A program made the translations under genes and the position numbers. The notes under the pieces were generated by a model. It saw nothing but the letters and a program-made list of their open reading frames with translations, ran no database searches and had not been told where the DNA came from. From Erwinia tasmaniensis Et1/99 (GTDB lineage: Bacteria; Pseudomonadota; Gammaproteobacteria; Enterobacterales; Enterobacteriaceae), in the NCBI RefSeq assembly GCF_000026185.1, contig NC_010694.1, positions 1,488,001-1,552,000 of the forward strand: a DNA stretch of 64,000 nt, in the 5' to 3' direction. Positions 32,455-47,031 of the stretch are shown here, one piece after another (the stretch's first letter is position 1; every line of letters begins with the position of its first letter).

Positions 32455-33903
32455 TCAACGTAAATTTTCTTTTATTACCTTAAGGATATTTACTGAAGCA
32501 TTTTTTATATGTGCCAGCTCGCTTAGGGTATTTTTACGCTGTTGTTTTAAACTATCTTCTGATGTTGTCATCAAGTCCTCGATATATTTTACCGCATCAT
32601 TAAAGCCAGCTACTCTGTAAACACCCTCAGCAATGATATCACCACTTGGCAGGAAGGGAAGGTGATCATCGCGCTCAATAAATATTACTGGTTTGTCCAG
32701 AATTTGGTATTCAAGCAGCCAACTTATTCCATCTACAATGAGCGCATCAGAAGCCTGGAATAGTGGGCCATAAGTATCATTTGTGAACAATGATGTATTG
32801 GGTAATTCATCCCATTGTTTGAAAAAATCCTCAATACCTTGCCTGACAGAGTCATATTTCTCGCTAAGCAGTGTTGTTAGCAAAGCCGGATGTGGACTAA
32901 AAACAATATCTACTTGTGAGTTCTTTTTCGCCCAGTCAAGCATTTGCGGATAAACCGTCATAAACGTGCCGAAGTTTGACCAGTTATGCTCGATACTGTG
33001 ATGTGCACCCCAGATTACTCTATAATTTCTTCTTTCGTCTGGCCAATCAATAGGCCATTCGCTTTCTGAAGCAAGCAACTTCTCTACTTTGGGGTGGCCG
33101 GTCATATATATGTGATCATCGTTGATGCTGGTGTTACTCTTCAGTGAATCATATGCATATTTGTTTGCGACAAATAGCATTGAGCAATTTTTATGAAATT
33201 GACTGTTTTCAATGTTGGGATCTACGTTGCCCAAGAAATTCATTATTTCGTACGGTACGTAGGCAAGTTGAGCAAAATTCAACTCTTCTGAAGAGAATGC
33301 TGGTGGGATGTCTGCATCCCATTGTGATTGCCTGAATATAACGTCTGGATTGATCGTTTTGATAATCTCAAGATCTTCATATGAATTTTCTGACTTAAGT
33401 CGAATATGTTTGATATCCAGTTGACTCAATTTCTTATCAACGATTTCTTCACCAGAGAAACTTATATCGCCTGGGAATTTTTTGTTTATACTCGCAACAA
33501 CGGGTTGAAAGGCGTTGTCTTTAAGCATGGCTTCGTACACCGGACTAAGACTGTCCCATGCGCTTACATTATGCACTAAAAAAAGACAGTGTATGACTTC
33601 ACTGCGGTTTCTCACTTTACGCGATAGCGCATTGAGAGTATTCTTCAAAATGGCAACTTCATTTGTTAATTGCGCATTTTGTACAGTCATTTGGTTTATG
33701 ATGAGTTGAGAGTTGACACTGCACAAGTGTTCTGTTTTTTTGTTTATCTCATCTTTTTGGTAGTCTATATATATCTTTAGTTTTTCTAAGCTTTGAAACA
33801 TTTCGTCATGCTTTTTTATAATTGCATCTTGCTTTTGTAGGTTGATATCCTGCCTTCTGTATAAGTAAGGATATAAAAAAGACTTTATTCTTTTTGTCAG
33901 CAT
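32455..33903 (-). CDS. Coiled-coil protein with CDP-glycerol glycerophosphotransferase-like (TagB/TagF) domain
   Basis: The preferred start at 33903 (AAAGGAAAT ribosome-binding site eight bases upstream) gives 482 residues; an upstream ATG at 33939 would add 12. After a basic N-terminus, about residues 15-105 are heptad-like and rich in Lys, Glu, Asn and Gln, predicting a coiled coil. The C-terminal half (about 225-460) has the TagB/TagF pattern: YMTGHPKVEKLL, VIWGAHHS, IVFSPHPALL and a DALIVDGISWLLEYQILDKP segment matching the family's D-S-S region. It may transfer a phosphoglycerol-like group to the O antigen. It lies opposite the galactan operon, divergent from gnd, with its own promoter region. 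Function is an inference. Confidence 0.7.
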   Translation of the reverse strand: MLTKRIKSFLYPYLYRRQDINLQKQDAIIKKHDEMFQSLEKLKIYIDYQKDEINKKTEHLCSVNSQLIINQMTVQNAQLTNEVAILKNTLNALSRKVRNRSEVIHCLFLVHNVSAWDSLSPVYEAMLKDNAFQPVVASINKKFPGDISFSGEEIVDKKLSQLDIKHIRLKSENSYEDLEIIKTINPDVIFRQSQWDADIPPAFSSEELNFAQLAYVPYEIMNFLGNVDPNIENSQFHKNCSMLFVANKYAYDSLKSNTSINDDHIYMTGHPKVEKLLASESEWPIDWPDERRNYRVIWGAHHSIEHNWSNFGTFMTVYPQMLDWAKKNSQVDIVFSPHPALLTTLLSEKYDSVRQGIEDFFKQWDELPNTSLFTNDTYGPLFQASDALIVDGISWLLEYQILDKPVIFIERDDHLPFLPSGDIIAEGVYRVAGFNDAVKYIEDLMTTSEDSLKQQRKNTLSELAHIKNASVNILKVIKENLR

Positions 33904-34230
33904 ATTATTTCCTTTTGTAAGATAATTCTTTTTTTTCATACTGGCTTCTTATAGGATTTATCATTACTTTTATTAAGTCAATCTTTTATCCCTTAAGCCA
34001 GATAGTCTGCCAGTCAATTAAGATTATGCTTAACTATTTTTCAGAATTTGAGCTTTCTTTGTTTATTTTTTGGCCATATTTTGCGCATTCCCGTTCTGTC
34101 CTATCCCCAGATACTTTTTTCTACCTATGCCATCTATAGCTTTATGCGTGTGTTCTGTTTAAGTTAATATTAAAGCATCCATATGTGAGGTGTATCACAC
34201 CTCGTTCACACTTCCTGACAGGAGTATGTA
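33904..34230. promoter_or_regulatory. Divergent promoter region of the TagF-like gene and gnd
   Basis: These 327 AT-rich bases hold the start signals of two divergent genes. A TAATAT at 34165-34170 is a possible gnd -10, but its -35 is weak. A CRP-type palindrome lies at 34184-34199. No small gene is supported. Confidence 0.5.
34184..34199 (+). promoter_or_regulatory. Perfect CRP-site core in the gnd leader
   Basis: TGTGA (34184-34188), six bases, then TCACA (34195-34199) reproduce the CRP half-sites exactly. An overlapping 7-bp inverted repeat (GAGGTGT/ACACCTC, 34187-34203) could form a small RNA hairpin instead. It lies about 30 bases before the gnd ATG, so if bound it would more likely block than activate. 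A chance match cannot be excluded. Confidence 0.45.
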
Positions 34231-35637
34231 ATGTCCAAGCAACAGATCGGCGTTGTAGGTATGGCGGTAATGGGCCGTAATCTGGCTCTTAACATTGAGA
34301 GCCGCGGCTACTCAGTCTCTATCTTCAACCGCTCACGCGAAAAAACCGATGAAGTCGTCGCAGAAAATCCAGGCAAGAAGCTGGTTCCACATTACACCGT
34401 TGAAGAGTTTGTAAGCTCTCTGGAAAAACCGCGCCGTATCCTGCTGATGGTACAGGCGGGTGAGGCTACCGATAAGACGATTGCATCCCTGACTCCGCAT
34501 CTTGATAAAGGTGACATCCTGATCGATGGGGGCAATACCTACTATAAAGACACCATCCGTCGTAATCTCGAGCTGTCAGAGCAGGGCTTTAACTTTATTG
34601 GTACCGGCGTTTCAGGTGGTGAAGAGGGCGCACTGAAAGGCCCTTCAATCATGCCTGGCGGTCAGAAAGAAGCGTATGAGCTGGTTGCGCCAATCCTAAC
34701 CGAGATTGCAGCCGTTGCCGAAGGTGAGCCTTGCGTGGCTTATATGGGGCCAGACGGTGCCGGTCACTACGTCAAGATGGTACACAACGGTATCGAGTAC
34801 GGCGACATGCAGCTGATTGCTGAAGCCTATTCCCTGCTGAAAGGCGCGCTGAAGCTGAGCAACGAAGATCTGGCTAAGACCTTCAGCGAGTGGAACGAAG
34901 GCGAGCTGAGCAGCTACCTGATCGACATCACCAAAGATATCTTCACCAAGAAAGACGAAGAGGGTAACTACCTGGTTGATGTGATTCTGGATGAAGCGGC
35001 GAACAAAGGCACCGGTAAGTGGACCAGTCAGAGCTCGCTGGATCTTGGCGAACCGCTGTCACTGATCACCGAATCCGTGTTTGCCCGCTACCTCTCCTCG
35101 TTGAAAACCCAGCGTGTTGCGGCTTCTAAGGTGCTGTCCGGCCCTTCCGTACAGACCGTGAGCGGTGACAAAGCCGAGTTCATTGAGAAGGTGCGTCGTG
35201 CGCTTTACCTTGGCAAAATCGTTTCTTACGCTCAGGGCTTCTCACAGTTGAAGGCCGCTTCAACTGAGAACAACTGGGATCTCAACTACGGTGAAATCGC
35301 CAAGATTTTCCGTGCCGGTTGCATCATCCGCGCCCAGTTCCTGCAGAAAATCACCGATGCTTACGAAGATAATGCCGAAATCGCGAACCTGCTGTTGGCC
35401 CCTTACTTCAAGAACATTGCCGATGAGTACCAGCAGGCGCTGCGTGACGTCGTAGCTTACGCCGTGCAGAACGGTATCCCAACGCCGACCTTCTCTGCCG
35501 CTATCGCTTACTACGACAGCTATCGTTCAGCGGTGCTGCCAGCTAACCTGATCCAGGCTCAGCGCGACTACTTCGGTGCCCACACCTACAAGCGTACCGA
35601 CAAAGACGGCGTATTCCACACGGAATGGCTGGACTAA
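34231..35637 (+). CDS. gnd: 6-phosphogluconate dehydrogenase, decarboxylating
   Basis: This 468-residue cytoplasmic enzyme of the oxidative pentose phosphate pathway makes ribulose-5-phosphate, CO2 and NADPH. It shows the NADP fold [20 protein letters not shown] with [10 protein letters not shown], and the substrate-binding segment [20 protein letters not shown]; the C-terminus is the usual [20 protein letters not shown]. An AGGAG ribosome-binding site precedes the ATG. gnd marks the downstream edge of enterobacterial O-antigen loci, as here, and is followed by a strong terminator. Confidence 0.97.
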   Translation: MSKQQIGVVGMAVMGRNLALNIESRGYSVSIFNRSREKTDEVVAENPGKKLVPHYTVEEFVSSLEKPRRILLMVQAGEATDKTIASLTPHLDKGDILIDGGNTYYKDTIRRNLELSEQGFNFIGTGVSGGEEGALKGPSIMPGGQKEAYELVAPILTEIAAVAEGEPCVAYMGPDGAGHYVKMVHNGIEYGDMQLIAEAYSLLKGALKLSNEDLAKTFSEWNEGELSSYLIDITKDIFTKKDEEGNYLVDVILDEAANKGTGKWTSQSSLDLGEPLSLITESVFARYLSSLKTQRVAASKVLSGPSVQTVSGDKAEFIEKVRRALYLGKIVSYAQGFSQLKAASTENNWDLNYGEIAKIFRAGCIIRAQFLQKITDAYEDNAEIANLLLAPYFKNIADEYQQALRDVVAYAVQNGIPTPTFSAAIAYYDSYRSAVLPANLIQAQRDYFGAHTYKRTDKDGVFHTEWLD

Positions 35638-35655
35638 TGTAGTTCGCACGTAATG

Positions 35656-35683
35656 AAAAGGCTTCCTTCGGGAAGCCTTTTTT
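35656..35683 (+). terminator. Intrinsic terminator of gnd
   Basis: AAAAGGCTTCC and GGAAGCCTTTT form an 11-bp stem closed by a stable TTCG tetraloop, with the T-run reaching 35683. It also has an A-run on its left, so it may act on the convergent gene at 35687 as well. Confidence 0.93.
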
Positions 35684-35686
35684 GCG

Positions 35687-36802
35687 TCAGGGCACCAGTA
35701 ACTTCCCGCTTCTACAGGCTCCGTTCCCGGCCAGTCTGCTGACCAGCATACCCGCCGTGGCAAATCTCACCCAGTGGCGGGCGTAAAGCCTTCCGCCGAA
35801 TTCTGCCACCAGCGGCGTCAGCCGATCGTTGATCGGGTCGAGGATATCAGCCACCACGTCTCCCGGATGGATCCATTCGCCAATATCACGACGATGCAGT
35901 ATCACTCCCGCATGGGGGGCGCTAAGATATTCGCAGCCCGCCAGCGGAACCGCTGCGTTCAGCAACGGTGGGAGAGGGGCAGGGGAAACGTTCAGATAGC
36001 CCGCCTGTGCCAGGGCGTTGATGATGGCATCAGCATCCTGCTCTGCCTGCTGATGGCTGACGTCCCGCACCCCGCGCAGCTCCAGCGTGACCGGCTGTAG
36101 CCCTTGCGGCAGCGGGAAGCTTGCGCCCAGCTCGTGCTGAAGATAGCCCCAGGGTTCACGGCAGGCTTCATCGAAGGGCTCACCGCCGGAGACGTCAGCA
36201 ACCAGCTGTACCTCGCTGCCCAGATAACGCGCCAGCGGTTCGATATCTGGCCACGCCTGTGGTGTAGTGTAGAGGTGCGTGAGCGCCTCCCAGTCGCAGT
36301 GCAGATCGATCATCAGGTCGGCCTGAGTGGCCATCTCCATCAGAATATTGCGCTGCGACTGTAGCTCGGTTGTCGGCGTCTGTTGGGCATACCAGCTGCT
36401 GATGGCGCGGCGGATAAGTTTCTGATTTTGAATTACATCTTGCGTTAGCTGCGGGGCGAGAACTTCAGCCAGCGCGGGGCCGATGGTCGGGAACTGGCGG
36501 TTAAAGTCCTGCCCGGAAGCATTATCAAAGCGTCCAAGATGAGTGCCGTGCCAGTGCTGGCCGAGGGCAATCGGATTCGCCACCGGCACCAGGGTGATTT
36601 GCGCACGGACATGGCCCGCGGCTTCCAGCGTGCTTAATTTGTTTTTCAGATACCAGGCGACCGCCATGCCGGGCAGCTCGTCACCGTGCAGTGCGGCCTG
36701 GATGTAAACCTGACGTGGGGATTCTGGACCAAAGTGATAGCTGATGATTTCACGCCGGGTGCCCGGCGAAGCGCTCAACAAGGAGTGATGGCGTTGCTGC
36801 AT
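35687..36802 (-). CDS. Succinylglutamate desuccinylase/aspartoacylase-family (M14-like) zinc hydrolase
   Basis: This 371-residue protein belongs to the AstE/aspartoacylase branch of M14 zinc carboxypeptidases. QAALHGDELPGMAVAW supplies the His and Glu zinc ligands and MIDLHCDWEALTHL the third ligand region. The family removes acyl groups from amino acids or cleaves small amide substrates in the cytoplasm. It lies 57 bases downstream of an amino-acid-binding-protein gene on the same strand, so the two may share a transcript and substrate. The exact substrate is not evident, and no ast pathway genes are near. Confidence 0.8.
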   Translation of the reverse strand: MQQRHHSLLSASPGTRREIISYHFGPESPRQVYIQAALHGDELPGMAVAWYLKNKLSTLEAAGHVRAQITLVPVANPIALGQHWHGTHLGRFDNASGQDFNRQFPTIGPALAEVLAPQLTQDVIQNQKLIRRAISSWYAQQTPTTELQSQRNILMEMATQADLMIDLHCDWEALTHLYTTPQAWPDIEPLARYLGSEVQLVADVSGGEPFDEACREPWGYLQHELGASFPLPQGLQPVTLELRGVRDVSHQQAEQDADAIINALAQAGYLNVSPAPLPPLLNAAVPLAGCEYLSAPHAGVILHRRDIGEWIHPGDVVADILDPINDRLTPLVAEFGGRLYARHWVRFATAGMLVSRLAGNGACRSGKLLVP

Positions 36803-36859
36803 GATGGCTTTACCGTCTGCAAAGAGAGAACGGCCGTACCTGCTGATACGGCCGGAAAC

Positions 36860-37654
36860 TTACTGTTTAATGGAAATATCAGTGGCGAAATATTTCTTCT
36901 GGATTTGGTCAAAGGTGCCGTTCTTTTTGATTTCAGCAAAGGCATTATCCAGTGCGCTCTTCAGCTCGTCATCGCCTTTACGCAGGCCAATCGCCGTGCC
37001 CGGTCCGATAATCGGGTCCTCCACAATCGGGCCAGCCAGCTCGAAGCCCTGCCCCTCAGGACGTTTCAGGAAGCCAATGGCTGCCTGGGCGGCATCGGTA
37101 AACACCACGTCGAGGCGCCCTGAAACCAGATCGTTTTCTACCAGGGCCTGGTCGCCGTATGCAACCACGTTAACGCCGTGCGGCTGCCATTTGGCCAATG
37201 CGTAACGTTCCTGTACCGTACCCTGCTGCACACCGACGTTTTTGCCTTTCAGCGATGCGGCGGTGGGCAGCAGGCCGGAGCCTTTATGTGCGATCAGCTG
37301 GGTGTGGGTATCGTACAGCGGCACGGTAAAGTTAATCTGCTTCAGGCGCTCTTCGGTAATGCCCATATCGGAAAGGATAGCGTCAAATTTACGCGCCTTA
37401 AGCGCCGGGATCATGCCGTCAAACTGGCTTTCCACCCAGACACATTTCGCCTGCATCTGGGTGCACAGCGCATTGCCGAGATCGATATCGAAGCCGATCA
37501 GCTCGCCCTTAGGCGTTTTAGATTCAAACGGCGGATAGGTGGGGTCCACGGCAAAGCGGACCTGTTCAATTTTTGCCTGGGCAGCGAGGCTCCAGCCTGC
37601 CATCAGCGCCAGCGCGGCCAGCTTGCAGAAAGTTGCTAGAGTATTCTTTTTCAT
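36860..37654 (-). CDS. Periplasmic amino-acid-binding protein (HisJ/ArgT family)
   Basis: This 264-residue solute-binding protein has a Sec signal (MKKNTLATFCKLAALALMAG, cleavage near AAQA-K). The SBP_bac_3 fold is shown by VRFAVDPTYPPFESKTPKGE, IGFDIDLGNALC, KFDAILSDMGITEERLKQI and NVGVQQGTVQERYA, the pattern of lysine/arginine/ornithine or histidine binders. The ATG at 37654 follows an AAGGGA ribosome-binding site; an upstream ATG at 37666 has none. No ABC permease or ATPase is adjacent, so it must use a transporter encoded elsewhere. The M14-family hydrolase gene follows. Confidence 0.87.
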   Translation of the reverse strand: MKKNTLATFCKLAALALMAGWSLAAQAKIEQVRFAVDPTYPPFESKTPKGELIGFDIDLGNALCTQMQAKCVWVESQFDGMIPALKARKFDAILSDMGITEERLKQINFTVPLYDTHTQLIAHKGSGLLPTAASLKGKNVGVQQGTVQERYALAKWQPHGVNVVAYGDQALVENDLVSGRLDVVFTDAAQAAIGFLKRPEGQGFELAGPIVEDPIIGPGTAIGLRKGDDELKSALDNAFAEIKKNGTFDQIQKKYFATDISIKQ

Positions 37655-37729
37655 CAGTCCCTTCATTTTATTATTTCAACGAGTGCTAAAAGTTACCTTC
37701 TCCAGACGGGCATGTGAAGCGGCAAAGCG

Positions 37730-38206
37730 TTAGCGGGTAAAATCAACCAGCCGCGGGGCGCTGATACGCCGGTAATCTTCAGTATTCAGCACCATCGATT
37801 TTTCCAGCAGTCCGGCATTAAACGCCAACTCCTGATAGCGGCTGAACAGGCTGGGATCGGCCACCAGTAACAGTTGGGGATGAAAGCTGAAAGGGGGGAT
37901 AGCGCCAAACACGCAGCCGGTTAAGTTATCGACTTCGGTCGGGCTGGCCAGCGAGGCGCGTGTGCCGCCCAGCGCCTGGGCCAGTTGGGTAAGGTTGGCC
38001 TGCTTATCAGCCGTTAGCACCGCCAGCACGTGCTGTTTCACTCCGTTTCCCTTGACATGGCACACCAGCGCCTTGGCTCCCTGGCCCAGCGCGGTGCCAC
38101 GGATTGCCGCCACCTCGTCACATTTTCCCGTAGCGTCATGTTCCATCACCTGATAACGCGCCTGATGGTGATCGAGCAGGGTGGTCAGTTTTTCAAATGT
38201 GCTCAC
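37730..38206 (-). CDS. YbaK/ProX-family aminoacyl-tRNA deacylase-like protein
   Basis: This 158-residue protein has the YbaK/EbsC editing-domain fold: YQVMEHDAT, AIRGTALGQGAKALVCHV, VLAVLTADKQANL and VFGAIPPFSF, with a conserved Lys (GAKALV) used by trans-editing deacylases. Family members hydrolyse mischarged Cys- or Ala-tRNA(Pro). I preferred a GTG start at 38206 because AGGAG lies six bases upstream; a TTG at 38224 is the alternative. It lies between the his operon terminator and the binding-protein gene and probably has its own promoter. Confidence 0.8.
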   Translation of the reverse strand: MSTFEKLTTLLDHHQARYQVMEHDATGKCDEVAAIRGTALGQGAKALVCHVKGNGVKQHVLAVLTADKQANLTQLAQALGGTRASLASPTEVDNLTGCVFGAIPPFSFHPQLLLVADPSLFSRYQELAFNAGLLEKSMVLNTEDYRRISAPRLVDFTR

Positions 38207-38222
38207 GGTGGCTCCTGAAGGC

Positions 38223-38245
38223 AAAAAAGGCCGGATAACCGGCCT
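38223..38245 (-). terminator. Intrinsic terminator of the his operon
   Basis: On the minus strand AGGCCGG and CCGGCCT form a 7-bp stem with a TTAT loop, followed by six T residues (38228-38223). It begins 18 bases after the hisI stop. Confidence 0.92.
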
Positions 38246-38262
38246 GATGGGGGTGAAATGAG

Positions 38263-38867
38263 CTATTTGTGGCGCTGACGCAGATTATCAATCACCGCCG
38301 ACAGATTCAGATCCTGATCCTGTAGCAGCACCAGCAGATGATAGACCAGGTCAGAGGCTTCATTGGTCAGCTCCTCACGATCGTTAACCGTGGCGGCCAG
38401 CGCGGTTTCCACTCCCTCTTCGCCGACTTTCTGCGCGATGCGCTTGGTGCCGCTGGCATACAGCCGCGCGGTGTAGGAACTTTCCGGGTCGGCATCTTTA
38501 CGCGCTGCCAGAATTTGCTCCAGCTGATACAGGAACGTCCAGTCGGCGGCGGCAGGTGAGAAACAGCTCGACGTGCCGAGGTGGCAGGTTGCACCCGCCG
38601 GATTGGCCATTATCAGCAGCGTATCGTTATCACAGTCCGGAGTGATGCTGACCACATGCAGATAATGCTGCGATGTCTCCCCTTTGGTCCACAGACGCTG
38701 CTTAGTGCGTGACCAGAAGGTCACCTTAGCGCTGGTTAATGTTTCCGCCAGCGCCTGCTGATTCATATAACCGTGCATCAATACTTCGCCAGAAACGGCG
38801 TGTTGCACGATGGCCGGCATCATGCCGTCCGTTTTTTCCCAGTCCAGCCGGGACAGCTGTTGTTCTG

Positions 38868-38874
<7 letters not shown>
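38263..38874 (-). CDS. hisI: Phosphoribosyl-AMP cyclohydrolase / phosphoribosyl-ATP pyrophosphatase
   Basis: This 203-residue bifunctional enzyme carries out steps 2 and 3 of histidine synthesis. The N-terminal cyclohydrolase part (about 1-110) shows [34 protein letters not shown] and the metal-binding DCDNDTL and CHLGTSSCF. The C-terminal pyrophosphatase part has [18 protein letters not shown] and [14 protein letters not shown]. It is the last gene of the operon; its start overlaps the hisF end by seven bases. Confidence 0.96.
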
Positions 38875-44417
<5,543 letters not shown>

Positions 44418-44421
44418 CGTC

Positions 44422-45321
44422 TTACTCCATCATCTTCTCAATCGGCAGCACCAGAATGGAGCTGGCACCCAGCGCCTTCAGTTTTTCCATGGTTTCCCAG
44501 AACAGCGTTTCGCTGCTGACCATGTGCATGGCGACGCGGCTCTTGTCACCGGCCAGCGGCAGCACGGTGGGACGTTCCGCGCCCGGCAGCAGGGTGATGA
44601 TCTCTTCCAGACGTTCGCTGGGGGCGTGCAGCATGATGTATTTGGATTCGCGCGCCTGAATAACGCCCTGGATACGCGTCATCAGCTTGTCGATCAGCAG
44701 CTGTTTGTTGGCCGGCATTTCGCCATCGCGCTGGATCAGACAGGCTTTCGAGCGGTAAATCACCTCCACTTCACGCAGACCGTTGGCTTCCAGCGTGGCG
44801 CCGGTCGAGACCAGATCGCAGATGGCATCGGCCAGGCCAGCACGTGGTGCGACCTCAACGGAGCCGTTCAGCAGGCAGGATTTGAAGCTAACGCGCTGTT
44901 CGTCAAGATACTTTTTCAGCAGGTGCGGATAGGAGGTGGCAATACGTGAATTCTGTAAGCATTGCGGGCCGCTGTATTCATCATCAACGGACATCGCCAG
45001 CGACAGGCGGCAGCCGCCAAAGTCAAGGCGGCGCAGCGTTTTGTAACGCGGGTCTTCGCCCTGGGCGCGGCGGGTCAGCAGCTCTTCTTCCAGCACGTTT
45101 TCACCGATAATGCCCAGGTCAACCACGCCGTCCATGACCAGCCCAGGAATATCGTCATCGCGCACCCGCAAGATATCAATCGGCATGTTTTCAGCAAAGG
45201 CAATGAGACGCTGCTGCTGAAGGTTGATCTTGATACCGCAGCGTGCGAGCAATTCGCGTGATTCGTCGCTTAAACGGCCTGATTTCTGCATAGCTATGCG
45301 TAAACGGGTGTTATCTAACAT
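44422..45321 (-). CDS. hisG: ATP phosphoribosyltransferase, long form
   Basis: This 299-residue enzyme catalyses the first, feedback-inhibited step of histidine synthesis. The N-terminus is [33 protein letters not shown] and the phosphate-loop region [14 protein letters not shown] belong to the catalytic domain, and the C-terminal ~80 residues form the ACT-like histidine-binding domain of the long form. A long open frame upstream reaches into the attenuator and is not translated as HisG. It is controlled by the HisL leader. Confidence 0.97.
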   Translation of the reverse strand: MLDNTRLRIAMQKSGRLSDESRELLARCGIKINLQQQRLIAFAENMPIDILRVRDDDIPGLVMDGVVDLGIIGENVLEEELLTRRAQGEDPRYKTLRRLDFGGCRLSLAMSVDDEYSGPQCLQNSRIATSYPHLLKKYLDEQRVSFKSCLLNGSVEVAPRAGLADAICDLVSTGATLEANGLREVEVIYRSKACLIQRDGEMPANKQLLIDKLMTRIQGVIQARESKYIMLHAPSERLEEIITLLPGAERPTVLPLAGDKSRVAMHMVSSETLFWETMEKLKALGASSILVLPIEKMME

Positions 45322-45388
45322 TGGTGAGCGTTCCTTTTTCCTGTCTGCGTTTATCGTTACAAGCCAGCGTTGTTCTTGTACCAGGGCC

Positions 45389-45424
45389 AAAAAAAAGCCC
45401 CCGGAAGGCGATCTTCCGGGGGCT
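45389..45424 (-). terminator. his operon attenuator terminator
   Basis: On the minus strand AGCCCCCGGAAG and CTTCCGGGGGCT form a 12-bp stem with a 4-base loop, followed by eight T residues (45396-45389). It lies between hisL and hisG. High histidyl-tRNA lets this form; ribosome stalling in hisL permits the alternative antiterminator. Confidence 0.95.
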
Positions 45425-45486
45425 GAGTTTGCGTTCTGCACCGCTGGAAGATCCTGAATGTCTTCCAGCACACATCGCCTGAAAGA

Positions 45487-45534
45487 CTAGTCAGGGTGAT
45501 GGTGATGATGGTGGTTGAACTGAACGCGTGTCAT
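45487..45534 (-). CDS. hisL: his operon leader peptide
   Basis: Fifteen codons reading MTRVQFNHHHHHHPD then TAG. The six consecutive His codons make translation sense charged tRNA-His, controlling the attenuator downstream. E. coli HisL has seven His and Lys where this has Asn; otherwise it matches. It is too short for most gene finders. Confidence 0.96.
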   Translation of the reverse strand: MTRVQFNHHHHHHPD

Positions 45535-45575
45535 AAAATTCTCTTGGATGAATGGATATTCATTTCGTAAGAAAT

Positions 45576-45604
45576 AACCTAACCAGAATGGACGTGAGGC
45601 GCAA
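45576..45604 (-). promoter_or_regulatory. his operon promoter
   Basis: On the minus strand TTGCGC (45604-45599), a 17-base spacer, and TAGGTT (45581-45576) form a sigma-70 promoter. TAGGTT is also the -10 of the E. coli and Salmonella his promoters. hisL starts about 40 bases downstream. Confidence 0.8.
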
Positions 45605-45712
45605 CCCTTTTTTGTCAATCTTGAAAGATTCTCTCATTCATATGCTGTTGTCTCTGGCTGAAGCCTGGCGTAGCCTTGGGCCATCAAAGGCCGTATTCAC
45701 GGGAGCTGAGGT

Positions 45713-46540
45713 ATGAAACGAGTCGCCATTGTTGGGCTTGGATGGTTGGGAATGCCGCTGGCGATGTCGCTAACGGCGGCGGGATATTGGGTCACCGGCA
45801 GTAAAACCACTCAGGATGGCGTTGATGCCGCGAAATTGAGCGGCATCGACGGCTATCTACTGGAGCTGACGCCGGAACTGAACTGTGAGGCTGAAGATCT
45901 CGAAGCGTTACTTAATGTGGATGCGCTGGTGATAACGCTCCCCGCCAGCCGGACTGCCACCGGGGAGGGGAAGTATCTTAGCGCCGTACAGCAGCTGGTG
46001 GATAGCGCGCTGGCGTATAATGTGCCGCGTATGATCTTCACCAGTTCGACGTCGGTATACGGCGACCGCTCCGGCAAAACCTGTGAGAGCACGCCGCTGG
46101 AACCGGTCAGCGTGGCCGGGCGCACATTACAGGAGCTGGAATCCTGGCTGCATAATTTGCCAGGCACCTCGGTAGACATTCTGCGCCTGTCCGGCTTGGT
46201 GGGGCCAAAACGCCATCCGGGGCGCTTCCTCGCCGGAAAAACCGGGTTGGCTAACGGATGTCAGGGCGTGAATTTGGTGCATCTTGACGATGTTATCGCC
46301 GCAATAACCCTGCTGTTACAGACGCCAGAGGGCGGGCACATCTATAACCTGAGCGCGCCACAACATCCGGCGCGCAATCAGTTTTATCCGCAGGTGGCCA
46401 ATCAGCTGGGTCTGACGCCGCCGACCTTCCTCGCCGACGAAAGCCAAAATCAGGGTAAGCTTATCGACGGCAGCAAAATTTGCCGTGAGTTGGGATTTGC
46501 CTATCGCTACCCGGACCCGACACGGATGCCGCTGTCGTAA
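45713..46540 (+). CDS. yeeZ: YeeZ-family NAD(P)-binding SDR protein
   Basis: This 275-residue protein has the NAD(P)-binding start KRVAIVGLGWLGMPLAMSL and an extended-SDR-like body with FTSSTSVYGDRSG. A YxxxK active-site pair is not obvious, so it may be an atypical SDR. The product of E. coli yeeZ is uncharacterised. It sits divergent from hisL, the same neighbour as in E. coli, which supports orthology. An AGGT-type ribosome-binding site is close to the ATG. Confidence 0.9.
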   Translation: MKRVAIVGLGWLGMPLAMSLTAAGYWVTGSKTTQDGVDAAKLSGIDGYLLELTPELNCEAEDLEALLNVDALVITLPASRTATGEGKYLSAVQQLVDSALAYNVPRMIFTSSTSVYGDRSGKTCESTPLEPVSVAGRTLQELESWLHNLPGTSVDILRLSGLVGPKRHPGRFLAGKTGLANGCQGVNLVHLDDVIAAITLLLQTPEGGHIYNLSAPQHPARNQFYPQVANQLGLTPPTFLADESQNQGKLIDGSKICRELGFAYRYPDPTRMPLS

Positions 46541-47031
46541 GGGGCTCGAAACGCAAGCGGTATTTTTACCGCGTTTGCCGTGTCTCGGGGATCTTAAATG
46601 CCTCGCGATACGGCGGTCGCATTATTCCGTCCGCATCCGGTGGGTAATAAATTCGCAAACGTCGACATATTCTCCTTTCCCACATTATGCAGGTTTGGTT
46701 ATTTCAATATAAAAATTATCTTCTCTCATTCCTAACGCACTTACTCTAACTAACTGACATCTGGTTTATTTAGTGCATCTAAATAAGTTCTGATGGGCTA
46801 ATTTTGTTTTTTAATTTAAGGTGGCTGGCTAATAAAAAAATAACGTCCTGTTATGAATTAATCACCATAAAAATGCGCTGTTACATTTTAAGAAAATATA
46901 AATCAAAAAACATCTTGAAGCGCCTCGGCTATTGTTCTAGTTTTAATTTTACCATTTCAAGAAAGATCTTATTCTTTTGGCGACTCATTCTCCGTCTATG
47001 TATTCATGCATATAGGAGGTACCCGTCACGT

